Part shown: one piece after another, positions 1-9,805 of the stretch | How the letters are laid out: each line of letters begins with the position of its first letter | Position numbering within the stretch: position 1 is the first letter of the stretch | Position numbers and translations under genes: made by a program | The notes under the pieces: generated by a model | The model's database searches: none | What the model was told of the DNA's origin: nothing | What the model saw: the letters and a program-made list of their open reading frames with translations, nothing else | From: Simmondsia chinensis | Taxonomy: Eukaryota; Streptophyta; Magnoliopsida; Caryophyllales; Simmondsiaceae | Reading direction: 5' to 3' | Assembly: GCA_018398585.1 (NCBI GenBank) | Contig: JAGTTD010000013.1 | Coordinates: forward strand, 33,063,131 to 33,127,130 | Length of the DNA: 64,000 nt

Positions 1-540
1 CTGAGGGTACTTAGCACTATTTTCAGGTGCTGAAGGTGGGTTTCAAGAGTAGGGCTATGTATTAGAATGTCGTCAAAGAATACGAGGACAAATTTTCTAA
101 GGTATGGTGCAAAGGTATCATTCTTAAGTGATTGAAATGTGGCGGGAGCATTTGTAAGGCCAAAGGGCATGACCTTAAATTCAAAATCTCCATGATGGGA
201 TTGGAAAGTTGTTTTAGGTATGTCGGTGGTAGCCATTCTCACTTGAAAGAACCCAGCTCTCAAGTCAGAGAAGATGGTTGCACCATGAAGTTCATCAAGT
301 AAATCATCAATGTGGGGTATGGGAAATTTATTTTTGATGGTCATATCATTAATTGTCTATAATCTACACAAAAACGCATGGAACCATCCTTCTTTTTGAC
401 AAGTAAAATAGGGGAAGCAAAAGGGAAAAGGCTAGGTTGTATAATGGAATTGTCAAGCATTTCTTTTACTTGTCTTTCTATTTCATTTTTTTAGATATAT
501 GGGTATCGGTAAGGTCTGATATTTATGGGTTTAGCATCTG
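1..540 (-). pseudogene. GYP-1 reverse transcriptase fragment
   Basis: The minus-strand translation shows successive reverse transcriptase blocks: [12 protein letters not shown] with RFCVDYRQL around 430-350, AGFFQVRM around 260-235, [16 protein letters not shown] around 185-135, and the catalytic box FFDDILIHS around 85-60. This is the palm of a Ty3/gypsy polymerase that copies element RNA into DNA inside virus-like particles. The FFDD box keeps both catalytic aspartates (the usual form is YxDD). An in-frame stop lies near 495, just before the first block, and the frame runs off the window edge. Upstream it joins the protease fragment at 544. Confidence 0.85.
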
Positions 541-543
541 GTT

Positions 544-909
544 TCAAGGTGGTTCTTGGAACACATCATCAAAAGCATCTACAAGGGACTGAACTACATT
601 AAGAGGAGGCGTAGATTGTACCTGACCAGACTCATTGCCAAGAATCAGTAGGAGGGTCGCCACGAAGTAATCTTCTTTCTTGTTGCAGAGATCCTGCAAC
701 TTCTTGCCAGTCATTGACTTGAGAGAACCAGATTCCCCAATACCAGTGAGCTGAACTGATGTGCCGTCCATAACAAAGCTGAGTTTGAGGTTGTTGAAGT
801 CAAATGAAATCGGGCTGAACTGCTTCATCCAATCCACACCCAACAGCATGTCACAGCCCCCGATTTTCATCAACCTGATGTTGTATGTAAATGTGTGACT
901 CTGCATCAC
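544..909 (-). pseudogene. GYP-1 aspartic protease C-terminus and linker to RT
   Basis: The 121-codon frame contains CDMLLGVDWMKQF, the conserved C-terminal flap/ILG-type motif of gypsy retropepsins, followed by the linker that ends VDAFDDVFQEPP, the usual lead-in to reverse transcriptase. The N-terminal protease half with the DSG/DTG active site would lie at roughly 910-1100 and is not visible as an open frame, so the enzyme is broken. Family knowledge: the protease matures the Gag-Pol polyprotein. Confidence 0.8.
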
Positions 910-1393
910 CTATTTGGCCTTGCATTGCTGCCTACAGACCATGGTCTGTCCATTGGCAACAGTTATACCCAGGGGGTTGTATTCTCTATAGAGAAACTAG
1001 CTTCTTTGGCAAGTCTTGGGTCAAGAAAACTGTGCTTGTTGCCACTCTCAATGAGGATAATTGCACTGCGCTTATGAAGGTGACCCAAAATCTTGAGCGT
1101 ACTAGAAGACATTCCCCCAGTAAGAGAATGAACATATATTTCCTCTACTATTTCATCACAAGTGTCCAGGGGTTGTTCCTCCTCCGGTCTGTCTTGGTCC
1201 TTGTCTAGTTCTAACCCAGGATCTAGATCAGAAGCCTCCAGACTGTGCAGGGACTGATTGTCACAACGATGTCCTGGAGAGTATTTCTTATTGCACTTGT
1301 AGCAAAGACCCGGTGTGCGTTTGGTCCAAGAAGAAGTGGGTTTAACAGAGGAAAAATGGCTTTTGGTAGAAGGAAGTTGTGTTTGTGGGATTT

Positions 1394-2248
1394 TTAAAAG
1401 ATTTTTGGCCTTTTGTAGGGAAGCCTCAGAGGACTTAGTGAGTAACTCTGCTTTAGTGTATGCTTCTGACAGCGTTCTTGGTTGAAGGGCTTAAACCAAG
1501 GGTTGTATGTCACCATCCAAACCCGAAATATAAGAAGAAAGGAAGTAAGATTCGCTAAAAAATATTCAATGGAAAGTAAATGGGACCGTAGTTCTTCAAT
1601 TCTTTCTTGATACTCCTGGAGAGAACCCGTCTGTTTAAGCTTGTTAAACTGGCTCACAACATCATTGGCAGCATCATCGTCATAACGTTCGTAAAGTTCT
1701 TCGGCAAAGGCATCCCAGCTCAGATGGCCCTTGTCTCGTAATAACCCTTGAAGCCACAGATCAGTCTTGTCATCGATGTAAACTCCAGCAACCTTTAACT
1801 TCATGTGTTTTGGAATCTCATAGATGGAGAAGTAGCGTTCACAGCGCCATACCCAAATTCTAGGGTTTCCTCCATCAAAGAAGGGGAAATCGATCTTTGC
1901 CCTTGGAATTTGACCACCAGTAGGAGGAGGTTGTTCGACTGGGCTATGTTCGCCCGAGCCCGGGTGATGACGCAAGATCGGGGGTTGGCCCGCATTAGGG
2001 TTACCCATGTTCACTCTAGACTCACGCTATCGTGCTTCAGTCTCATTACTGCGTGTTTATTGGATAGACGGCGTCGAATTGTTCACCAATTGCTGCAGCA
2101 GGGTCAACAATTGAGTGTTATTCTGCTGAAGGACTTCAAGCAACTGGCCATGGCGTTCTTGGCCCAATCGACGGTCCTCGGCGGCTGATTGTTGGGATTC
2201 AACCATCCGCTGAGTGAGGGTCTGCATGTGACCTTCAAGGTCTGCCAT
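1394..2248 (-). pseudogene. GYP-1 gag capsid fragment
   Basis: Two minus-strand frames, 2248-2057 and 2014-1394, carry a glutamine-rich N-terminal helix and then a Retrotrans_gag capsid region: PRAKIDFPFFDGGNPRIW, then DLWLQGLLRD, WDAFAEELYERY and LQEYQERIEELRSHL. Beyond the frame end, near 1320-1255, the order CYKC...PGHRC resembles a gag zinc knuckle, placing nucleocapsid after capsid as expected. The frames are separated by a frameshift and end prematurely after SIEYFLANL. Gag normally packages the element RNA; this copy cannot make the full protein. Confidence 0.8.
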
Positions 2249-2325
2249 GGGAGACGATCGCCTACCTCGGACCAGTTTCTGGACGAATTAGGATTTTGAA
2301 AAAAAAAATTTGTGCTCATGAAAGA

Positions 2326-2337
2326 GCTCTGATACCA
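2326..2337 (-). promoter_or_regulatory. GYP-1 primer-binding site, tRNA-iMet type
   Basis: The minus strand reads TGGTATCAGAGC, the standard complement of the 3' end of plant initiator tRNA-Met. It lies two bases inside the LTR end at 2340, which sets the minus-strand orientation and the LTR boundary. Confidence 0.9.
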
Positions 2338-2339
2338 AA

Positions 2340-2633
2340 TGCCAGGGTTAGACCTAATTATTGGGGAAAAGAAGAGATAAATGGCTTGAACCAGCCATTG
2401 AAATCAAGAAGGGAGAGGGAGATCAAGAAAGAAGAAAGAGGAGAGGAGAGAGAAGATGAGAAAGAGTAAAGTAAGAGAGAGAGGATCAGTACTTTTTTAT
2501 TGAATGAGCTTTCCAGATACAAACCATCAACTTTTATACTTTGATTACTTAGATAACCACCTAACCACTTAATTGAGCGGTTATCTAACTAATCAAGATT
2601 ACTAACTAATTCTTACTTGAATTTGTCATGACA
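2340..2633 (-). repeat. GYP-1 5' LTR
   Basis: In plus-strand reading the segment begins TGCCAGGGTTAG and ends TGTCATGACA, so it has TG...CA termini, and it abuts the primer-binding site. It is about 294 bp. The outer boundary rests only on the terminal dinucleotide because no second LTR is present. The interior is purine-rich near 2395-2470. Confidence 0.65.
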
Positions 2634-3107
2634 AAGAAGAAAAAGAAGAAGAAGAAGAAGAAGAGTAAGCAAAATTACCGAGTTCTCCGTGACTTTGATT
2701 TTGATGAAATATTTTGGTATGAACTTTGTTAAACTAACTTTGGCCTGCTTATCAATTTTGACCTTCAGTATATCAACTTTCTTTCCAGTTCCAGTTCTTT
2801 GATTTTAATGAAATATTTTGGGATGACCCATGAAGTTTGAAAAATTAATGTGTTGGTTACCATATTATACATATGGCTTAGCAAGCGGTTATCACTATTA
2901 GAATCTATTTTAATTGAATAGATGTAGTTATTGCAAATTCTAGATCATGTAGATGCAATAATGGGAGTGGGTTACTAGGTTTCATGCGTTCAACTTTTCT
3001 TTTCTTTTTCTTTTTTTTTTTCCTGTCAAATTTAAATAGTTGGTCTTTAAAATTTGAGAGTAGAGGGTGAGAAGAGATATCGTTAATAGAGAATCTTTAC
3101 AATAACG
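2634..3107. other. AT-rich intergenic, no gene seen
   Basis: This stretch begins with a short GAA/AAG simple repeat (about 2634-2664), and a T-rich run lies near 3008-3022. I see no conserved coding frame, RNA gene or repeat terminus in it. Its last five bases are the left target-site copy of COP-1. Confidence 0.5.
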
Positions 3108-3849
3108 TGTTGATGTATTTTCAAAATATATATTGAATAATACGTAAATGTTGTTTAATATATGTATAAGATATATTAGAGATTGTCCCGATACTTGTTT
3201 TAAATGTTTAAAGCTTGATAGCGGTGTGTGTTGACACATGGGCCATGTGTGTTGACATACAATACAACAGAATGATGAGGGAACTGCTGTGTGTCAACAC
3301 ACATGGCCCGTGTGTTGGCACATAACCCTTTTACAAAAGTGCACAGAGGCACTCTGTGTGCTGACACATAGATCTGCAGTGAGCCTGTGTGTCGATGTGT
3401 GTGTTGACACATAGCTTCAACACATAGTTCTGTTTTGACGATTTTTCACGCTTTTTCCCGGTTCGTCGTGGCTCGTTTGGCTTTTGTTTTGGGACATCTC
3501 TCTTCATGACACACACATATATATATATTCCTCTGGTTTTTATAAGGGTTTAATACTTGAATTAAATTGTATCAAAACACAAGAGGAAAAAGAGTTTAAA
3601 AGGACTTTGTTCAAGTGTTCTTGTATCTTGTGTTGTGTTCTTGAGTAACAAACTTCAATCTCGTCACATCTCTCTCAATCTCTCCCTTTACACATCTTCA
3701 CTTCATATTTGGTTATTGTTGTACCCCCGAGAATGTTTCGTATACCGAAATATATCTTAAGGAAAATGATTACATAACCTCAACACCTGAGATGTTTTGG
3801 TTACCCGCTTGCAAAGATTTTGCAAGTGTTTTAAAGATTTACACTAACG
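3108..3849 (+). repeat. COP-1 5' LTR
   Basis: This segment aligns over its whole length with 8311-9042. It opens TGTTGATG and its last base is G where the 3' copy has A (taacg versus taaca). It holds several inverted TGTGTyGACACA-like units at about 3225-3410 in the presumed U3, and later a CT-rich stretch. Confidence 0.88.
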
Positions 3850-3878
3850 ATATTAAGGTTTAATTTTTGATTTGGGAT

Positions 3879-5447
3879 ATGGCTTTATCACTAAGAGAAA
3901 TAACAGCCAATTTTGTGAAGTTAGATACGTTTGATGGCGGTAATTTCCACCGAAGGCCAAGGAAGATGCACTTCCTTATAACAACTTTGAATGTGGTGTA
4001 CGTGTTAAATACACCATTGCCGTCCCCCGCTTCTGAAGAGGAGGAGACTTTGGCCGACCAGAGGGCCAGACTGAAGTGGGAGAACGATGACTACATCTGC
4101 AGAGGGCACATACTAAACAGCATGACCGATGCCCTGTTTGACATTTACTCGAACGCGCTGACCGTAAAGGAATTATGGGATGCACTTGAGCCACGCTACA
4201 TGGTCGAGGATGCAACAAGCAAAAAATTCCTAGTTAGTCAGTTTAATAATTACAAAATGGTGGATGATCGTCCTGTCATGAAGCAATTCCATAAAATTGA
4301 ACGAATATTGAATAATTTCCAACAACATAAAATGAACATGGACGATACCATAATTGTTTCATCCTTGATAGACAAACTTCCTCCTTCATGGAGAGACGTA
4401 AAGAAAAGTCTCAAACGTAAGAAGGAAGACATGTCAATGGAGGAATTGGCTAACCACTTGCGCATTGAGGAAGGCTACAGGGTACAGGATGACAACAAGG
4501 ACCGCTCCGATGAGGTTGGGAAAATCAACATCACAAAAGAAGGCCGGTTAAGTAAACAAACCAAAAGAACCGGACACTTCCAAAAGAAGATAAATGACAA
4601 GAGGCCGAAAATAGTCTGTTGGAAGTATCAGAAGCCCGGTCACTTACGAAAGGTTTGTTACCTCCTTAAGAATAAAAAAGGCAAGGGGCTTGATTATCGC
4701 ACCAAAAATTCGAACGATAGATTCATGGTGATGATATCGGAAGTCAACCTAGTTAAGAGTGATAACTCTTGGTGGGTTGACTTAGGGGCCATGAGACATG
4801 TGTGTCAGGACAAGGGGTTCTTCAAGGCTTTTGAACCCACGGACAACGGAACTGTGTTGTTAATGGGCAATGGAGCGACTATACCAATTAAAGGGAAGGG
4901 AAAAGTGGATTTTCTTTTTACCTCTGGAAAAATCCTTACTTTAACCGACGTATGTTATGCTCCGGACGTGAAGAAGAATCTTGTTTCCGGTGGCCTATTA
5001 AATCGGTTCGGGTTCAATTTGGTCTTCGCGGCTGACAAGTTTGTATTGTCGAAAGGAGGGGTCTTTATTGGTAAAGGTTATCTGTGTAATGGAATGCTCG
5101 AGATGAATGTTGATAATAAAATTGATAATTCTGTTTATATGCTTGACTCGTCGTTTTTATGGCATCTAAGATTAGGACATGTAAATTTTCGTAGATTGTA
5201 TAAAATGGTTAATTCTTCATTGATACTTCATATAAACAAGATTGATGAAACGTGCATGTTAACAAAAATAATGAGATTGCCATTTCCTTCGGTGCAAAGA
5301 GAGACTAATTTACTTGACCTTGTACATAGTGATTTATGTGATTTCAAGAACACACCGAGTTTAGGTGGAAAGCCATATTTCATAACATTTATAGATGATT
5401 GTCCGAGATTTTGTTATGTATATCTCATAAATTCCAAAGATGACTAG
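3879..5447 (+). pseudogene. COP-1 gag-protease-integrase N-terminal part
   Basis: I place the start at the ATG at 3879 (MALSLREITANF), the usual opening of this copia gag group, rather than the longer open frame from 3867. The capsid domain (UBN2/Retrotran_gag type) covers roughly residues 10-200. A zinc knuckle follows at about 4615-4665, but it reads CWKY where CxxC is expected, so one zinc ligand is missing. The protease region near 4770-4800 reads WWVDLGAMRHVC where WxxDSGAxxH is usual, so the catalytic motif is lost. A GAG-pre-integrase block (LWHLRLGHVN) and the first integrase aspartate follow (VHSDL). The frame ends at a stop after LINSKDD. This copy cannot yield active Pol. Confidence 0.88.
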
Positions 5448-6643
5448 TTTGATAGATTTAAAGCATATAAAGCAGAAATTGAATTACACTGTGAGACCTT
5501 CCTCAAGCGCTTAGGTCAGACCGTGGTGGGGAATACTATAATCCCAAGTATTTTGAAACCACCGAAATTATACATGAGATAACTGCTCCGTATACGCCAC
5601 AACAGAATGGCGTGGCTGAGAGGAAAGACCGGACTCTAACTGAAATGGTTAACTCAATGTTATCCTATTCCGGTCTTAGAGATGGATTTTGGGGTGAGGC
5701 AATGCTAATGGCCTGTTATATATTGAATAGAGTTCCAAATAAGAGAAATAAAATAACACTGTATGAATTATGAAACAAACAAGCCCCTAATTTGACTTAT
5801 CTAAAAGTGTGGGGGTGTAGGGCAGTTTTTAAAGTCCGTGAACCTAAACGTAAGAAGTTAGGTGAAAGAGGCATTGATTGCATCTTTGTTGGATATGCGC
5901 CTCATAGTAAGGTATATCGATTCTGTGTAATTGGGCTTAATGATTATATCAATGTGAATACAATAATAGAATCGAGAGATGCCATATTTGATGAGAATCG
6001 GTTTACCTCTATCTCTAGACTGAGGCATTATGTACCGGTTGACAGTGACGCTCAAGTGTCATATGACAATGTTCGTCATGAGAGAGAACATGTCCCTGAA
6101 AGCGCACTAGAACTAAGAAGGAGTAAGAGAGTAAGGAAAAAGAATTCTTTCGGTTTGGACTTCTACATGTTTTTAGTGGAAGGTTCGAGGAACGATGTGG
6201 ACCAAGTGGTTCCATATTATTGTGTCATGGAAGCTGATCCCATGACGTTTAATGAGGTGATGAGGTCTCATGATACCTCCTTTTGGCAAGAGGCTGTGAA
6301 TGATGAGATGGATTCTATCTTAGTTAATAATACCTGGATCCTAGTGGACCTTCCACAAGGTAGTAAACCCATCGGGTGTAAATGGATCTTCAAAAAGAAG
6401 ATGAAGGCCGATGGAATGATTGATAAGTTCAAGGCCCGATTGGTGGCCAAAGGGTTCACCCAAAAGCATGGGTTTGACTACTTTGACATGTATGCCTCCT
6501 TAGCAAGAATATCGATAATAAAGATATTGATAGCCCTTGCCTCAATTTATAAACTACCGATTCGCCAAATGGATGTTAAAACGACATTCCTGAATGATGA
6601 GCTAAGTGTACATGGAACAACCGGAAGGTTTTGTTGTTCCTAG
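5448..6643 (+). pseudogene. COP-1 integrase C-terminal part and RT N-terminal part
   Basis: After the stop at 5445-5447, integrase homology continues: YTPQQNGVAERK near 5590-5625 contains the catalytic glutamate of the DDE triad. A stop near 5770 precedes VWGCRAVFKV and IFVGYAPHSKVYRF. The reverse transcriptase begins around 6290 with FWQEAVNDEMDSI and continues through CKWIFKKKMKADG, FKARLVAKGFTQ and QMDVKTTFLND. The frame then shifts near 6605. Integrase joins element cDNA to the host chromosome and RVT_2 copies the RNA; both are broken here. Confidence 0.87.
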
Positions 6644-7064
6644 CCAAAAGAGAAAAGTATGTAAACTCATACGTTCTCTATATGGGCTAAAGCAAGCGCC
6701 GAAGCAATGGCACCAGAAATTTGATCAGGTTGTTCTTAACAACGGATTCTTTATAAATGAATTAGATAAATGTGCCTGTAGCAAGTTTGATAATGGCAAA
6801 GGGGTCATTATATATTTGTATGTCGATGACATGCTGATATTCGGTACTGATGTGGAACAAGTAGAGAGAACTAAACAATTTCTTTCGGAAAATTTTGCTA
6901 TGAAAGACATGGGTGAGACGAAGGTAATCCTCGGTATAAGAATTGCAAGAAAAAGAGATTCCATTTCCTTGACACAGTCTCACTATGTTGAAAATATTTT
7001 GAAAAGATTCCACAGTCTCACTATGAGTGCGCATCGGTGTCCGTTCCAATGGACCCTAGTGTGA
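6606..7064 (+). pseudogene. COP-1 reverse transcriptase, catalytic part
   Basis: The frame resumes with YMEQPEGFVVPSQ, then [17 protein letters not shown] and the catalytic box LYVDDMLIFG at about 6815-6845, with the YVDD aspartates intact. FAMKDMGETKVILGI marks the thumb side. A frameshift near 7037-7064 separates it from RNase H. Compared with the family it lacks nothing internally but is out of frame with both neighbours. Confidence 0.88.
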
Positions 7065-7757
7065 AATTGGTACCGAATGAGGGTGCTCCAGTGTCACAAC
7101 TGAGATATACCCAAGTCATTGGTTATCTTATGTACGTCATGACGAGCACAAGGCCTGACATAGCCTTTGCTGTTGGAAAGCTGAGTAGATATACTAGCAA
7201 TCCAAGTAAGAGCCATTGGAAAGCTATTGACCGTGTACTGAAGTACCTTAAGAAGACTATGAGTTATGGTGTTTCTTATGTAGGGTATCCTCCTATTTTG
7301 GAGGGATACTCTGATGCGAGTTGGATCTCTGATGTGGAGGATCATACATCCACAAGTGGGTGTGTATTCCTACTGGGTAGGGTGTGCGGTTTCTTGGGTT
7401 TTCGGCGGCGGAGTTTATAGCTCTTGCGTCTCCGGCTAAGGAAGCCGACTGGTTAAAGGATCTCTTGTATGAGATACCTTTGTGGCCTAAGCCAATCTCA
7501 CCGATATCTATCCATAGTGATATTCAGGCTACTCTTTTTAGAGCGTATAGTGAGGTGTACAACGGGAAGTCCAGACACATTGGTGTAAGGCATAGTATAG
7601 TGAGACACCTTATTTGAGAAGGTGTTATCACTATAGACTTCATGAGAACAAATTAGAATCTAGCGGATTCGTTTACAAAAGGCCTAGTTAGAGACTTGGC
7701 TCTGAAAACAAATGAAGGTATGGGGTTGAAACCTGTCATTATTAGTCACCCATGATA
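7037..7757 (+). pseudogene. COP-1 RT C-terminus and RNase H
   Basis: The frame contains YTQVIGYLMYVMTSTRPDIAFAV, then RVLKYLKKTMSYGVSY and EGYSDASWISD, the copia RNase H entry with its first aspartate. A deletion/frameshift near 7390-7400 removes the usual WxSxKQ block, after which AEFIALASPAKEADWLKDL and SRHIGVRHSIVRHL continue to 7617. ADSFTKGLVRDLALKT follows an in-frame stop near 7652 and ends the coding region near 7757. RNase H removes template RNA during cDNA synthesis. Confidence 0.82.
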
Positions 7758-8293
7758 GGCCCTCAACTTGACGCTTGGTATGATGCTAGGTTTTGGGTTC
7801 AATGAGAGAGATTGTCATTGGTGTGACTGTAAGCACTAAATGAGAATATTTCCATCTCGAGTGTGAAGTGCTTGATACCTGCGTCAGAGATTCTAAGAGG
7901 ATGAGCTAATGACTCTTAATGGACCCAGTGTTAGAACTTATTGAATGTCGCATCGCAGGAACATGATCAATGAGGTCCATCTTAGTGTGTGTTGAAGTTT
8001 GGCCACTTCAAAGGGGTGATTTTTGACTAAGGGTTTGGCCCTGAAACACTCACGAAGGGTACAAGACACAAAAACACAAATGTGTCGATCTGGGAGTTGT
8101 AGGGTGTGTACAGGGAGTACGTGCATAGTCGGTTAGTCAAATGGGTTGTATGGTTCAAAACTTGGTCTACCATTTTCAATCCGATTAACTGTATGGTCTT
8201 TTTACTACCCGGGGGGTCAATCAGGAGACACCGTCATTGATGCACAATAAGGCGTCCTTTATTCGAAATGTCATTTTGAGATTGATTGTATTT
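7758..8293 (+). other. COP-1 3' untranslated internal region
   Basis: About 540 bases between the end of RNase H homology and the polypurine tract. I see no conserved frame. The length is larger than in the short-LTR copia elements COP-2 to COP-4, whose coding regions run almost to the LTR. Confidence 0.55.
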
Positions 8294-8310
8294 TGAAAAT
8301 GAAAGGGGAA
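8294..8310 (+). promoter_or_regulatory. COP-1 polypurine tract
   Basis: The purine-rich run TGAAAATGAAAGGGGAA ends directly against the TGTTG start of the 3' LTR. In the family this tract primes plus-strand DNA synthesis. Its position fixes the LTR boundary at 8311. Confidence 0.8.
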
Positions 8311-9042
8311 TGTTGTGTGTTTTCAAAATGTATATTGAATAATACGTAAATGTTGTTTAATATGTGTATAAGATGTATTTGTGATTGTCTCGATACTTGG
8401 TTTAAATGTTTAGAGCTTGATAAGGGTGTGTGTGGACACATGGGCCACGTGTATCGATACACAATCCAACAAAACGATGAAGGAATAGCTGTGTGTCGAC
8501 ATATATGGCCCGTGTGTCGACACATAGCCTTTTTACAGAAGCGCACGGAGGCACTCTATGTGTCGATGTGAATGTCGGCTCATAGACTTGTGTGTCGACA
8601 CACAACTTCGACACACTGGTCTGTTCTGACAATTTTTCGCGCGGTTTTTTCCTGATTCGTCGCAGCTCTTTTAGCTTTGGTTTTGGGACATCTCTCTTCA
8701 TGACATACATATATATTCCTCCAGTTTTCATATGGGTTGAATGCATGAATTAAATTGTATCAAAACGCAAGAGGAAAAAGAGATTGAAAGAACTTTGTGT
8801 TCAAGTGTTCTTGTGTGATCTTGTGCTGTATTCTTGAATAACAAACTTCAATCTCTTCACATCTCTCTCAATCTCTCTCTTTATACATCTTCACTTCATA
8901 TTTGGTTGTTGTTGAATCCTCGAGGATATTTCGTATACCGAAATAAACCTTAAGGAAAATGATTACACAGCGTCAACACCTGAGATCTTTTGGTTACACG
9001 TTTGCAAGAATTTTGCAAGTGTTTTGAAGATTTACACTAACA
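8311..9042 (+). repeat. COP-1 3' LTR
   Basis: Direct copy of 3108-3849. It starts TGTTG right after the polypurine tract and ends ACTAACA. Its U3 holds the clearest set of palindromic units built on TGTGTCGACACA (about 8420-8615), more regular than in the 5' copy. Confidence 0.9.
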
Positions 9043-9172
9043 TAATGTATAGTATAGATTATCATAAGAATGAGAAATAAAGTAAATGAGTTAAAATACC
9101 TGGATAGAGATGGGTGAAATCGGAGCACGAGAATTGGGTGCAATGACAAATGAAAATGAAAATTTGAGAATG

Positions 9173-9203
<31 letters not shown>

Positions 9204-9805
9204 CATACACACATATACACACAGTTTTTGAAACTACTACGTAATAGTGGGGCATTTAAAGGTTGTGGGTGGTTAGTGTTCGGAAACATAGAGGCGGGAA
9301 AGTCATTGCAGTTTTTAACATTTTTTAGTGTAGGGAATTGGGTGGTGGAGGAAAAATTATTTAATAACTCAAGTAAAAATCATAACTAATGTATTTTATA
9401 TATTTATTTTATTTGCTAGTTATTAGTGCAGGGGAAAACTGCCATAGATGATAATTTTTTTTATGTAAATATTATGGTTTTTATTTTGTAGTTTTTTTTC
9501 TCTATAAATATTTTTAAATGACCAATACCATAGGAATTTGGTAAATATCATTGGAATTTTATTATAAATATTATACGTGATACCTAAGAATATGTATTTA
9601 TCGAATATAAAATAGATGTATAATTTTTGTTGATACTATAAATAAGAAATTGTATATAATATAAAATAAAATACAAATATTTTTATGATTTAAAATTAAA
9701 ATAAAAATGCAGTCTTTTTTGTGAAGAAAGTGATGAGAGAAGGAAGGGATTTGAGGAGGAGAGGAACTTAGAGTTAAAAGATAGAAGATAGATTAAAAAG
9801 ACAAC
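9043..9805. other. AT-rich intergenic
   Basis: No gene is visible. The segment contains a TA dinucleotide run (9178-9203) and a purine-rich patch near 9722-9770. Most of 9360-9720 is A/T. Confidence 0.5.
9178..9203. repeat. (TA)n microsatellite
   Basis: About 13 uninterrupted TA units followed by a short CA/TA mixed run. A simple repeat, likely polymorphic in length. Confidence 0.9.

Larger units (their letters stand above)
1..2633 (-). mobile_element. GYP-1: Ty3/gypsy retrotransposon, 5' portion, minus strand
   Basis: Reading leftwards on the minus strand the order is LTR (2633-2340), primer-binding site (2337-2326), gag (about 2248-1394), a gag zinc knuckle (about 1320-1255), protease end (909-544) and reverse transcriptase (540-1). 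This order is that of a Ty3/gypsy element. The window edge cuts it inside reverse transcriptase, so RNase H, integrase and the 3' LTR would lie outside. Frames are interrupted several times, so the copy is not functional. No second LTR is available to date or delimit it. Confidence 0.88.
3108..9042 (+). mobile_element. COP-1: full-length Ty1/copia retrotransposon
   Basis: Two LTRs (3108-3849 and 8311-9042) enclose gag, protease, integrase, reverse transcriptase and RNase H in that order, which is diagnostic of Ty1/copia. The LTRs start TGTT and the 3' copy ends AACA. Flanking bases taacg (3103-3107) and taatg (9043-9047) match at four of five positions and are read as a decayed target duplication. 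The internal region carries stops and frameshifts, a lost zinc-knuckle cysteine and a lost protease active-site motif. Visible substitutions and indels between the two LTRs suggest the insertion is not recent. No tRNA-iMet primer site follows the 5' LTR. Confidence 0.9.

Noticed and set aside
2634..2664. GAA-rich tract as part of the GYP-1 LTR
   Set aside because: It lies outside the TG...CA boundary I inferred. A longer LTR cannot be excluded without a second copy.
8420..8615. CRISPR-like array of short repeats
   Set aside because: The repeats are palindromic words of variable spacing in a retrotransposon LTR of a plant genome; there are no uniform spacers and no cas genes.
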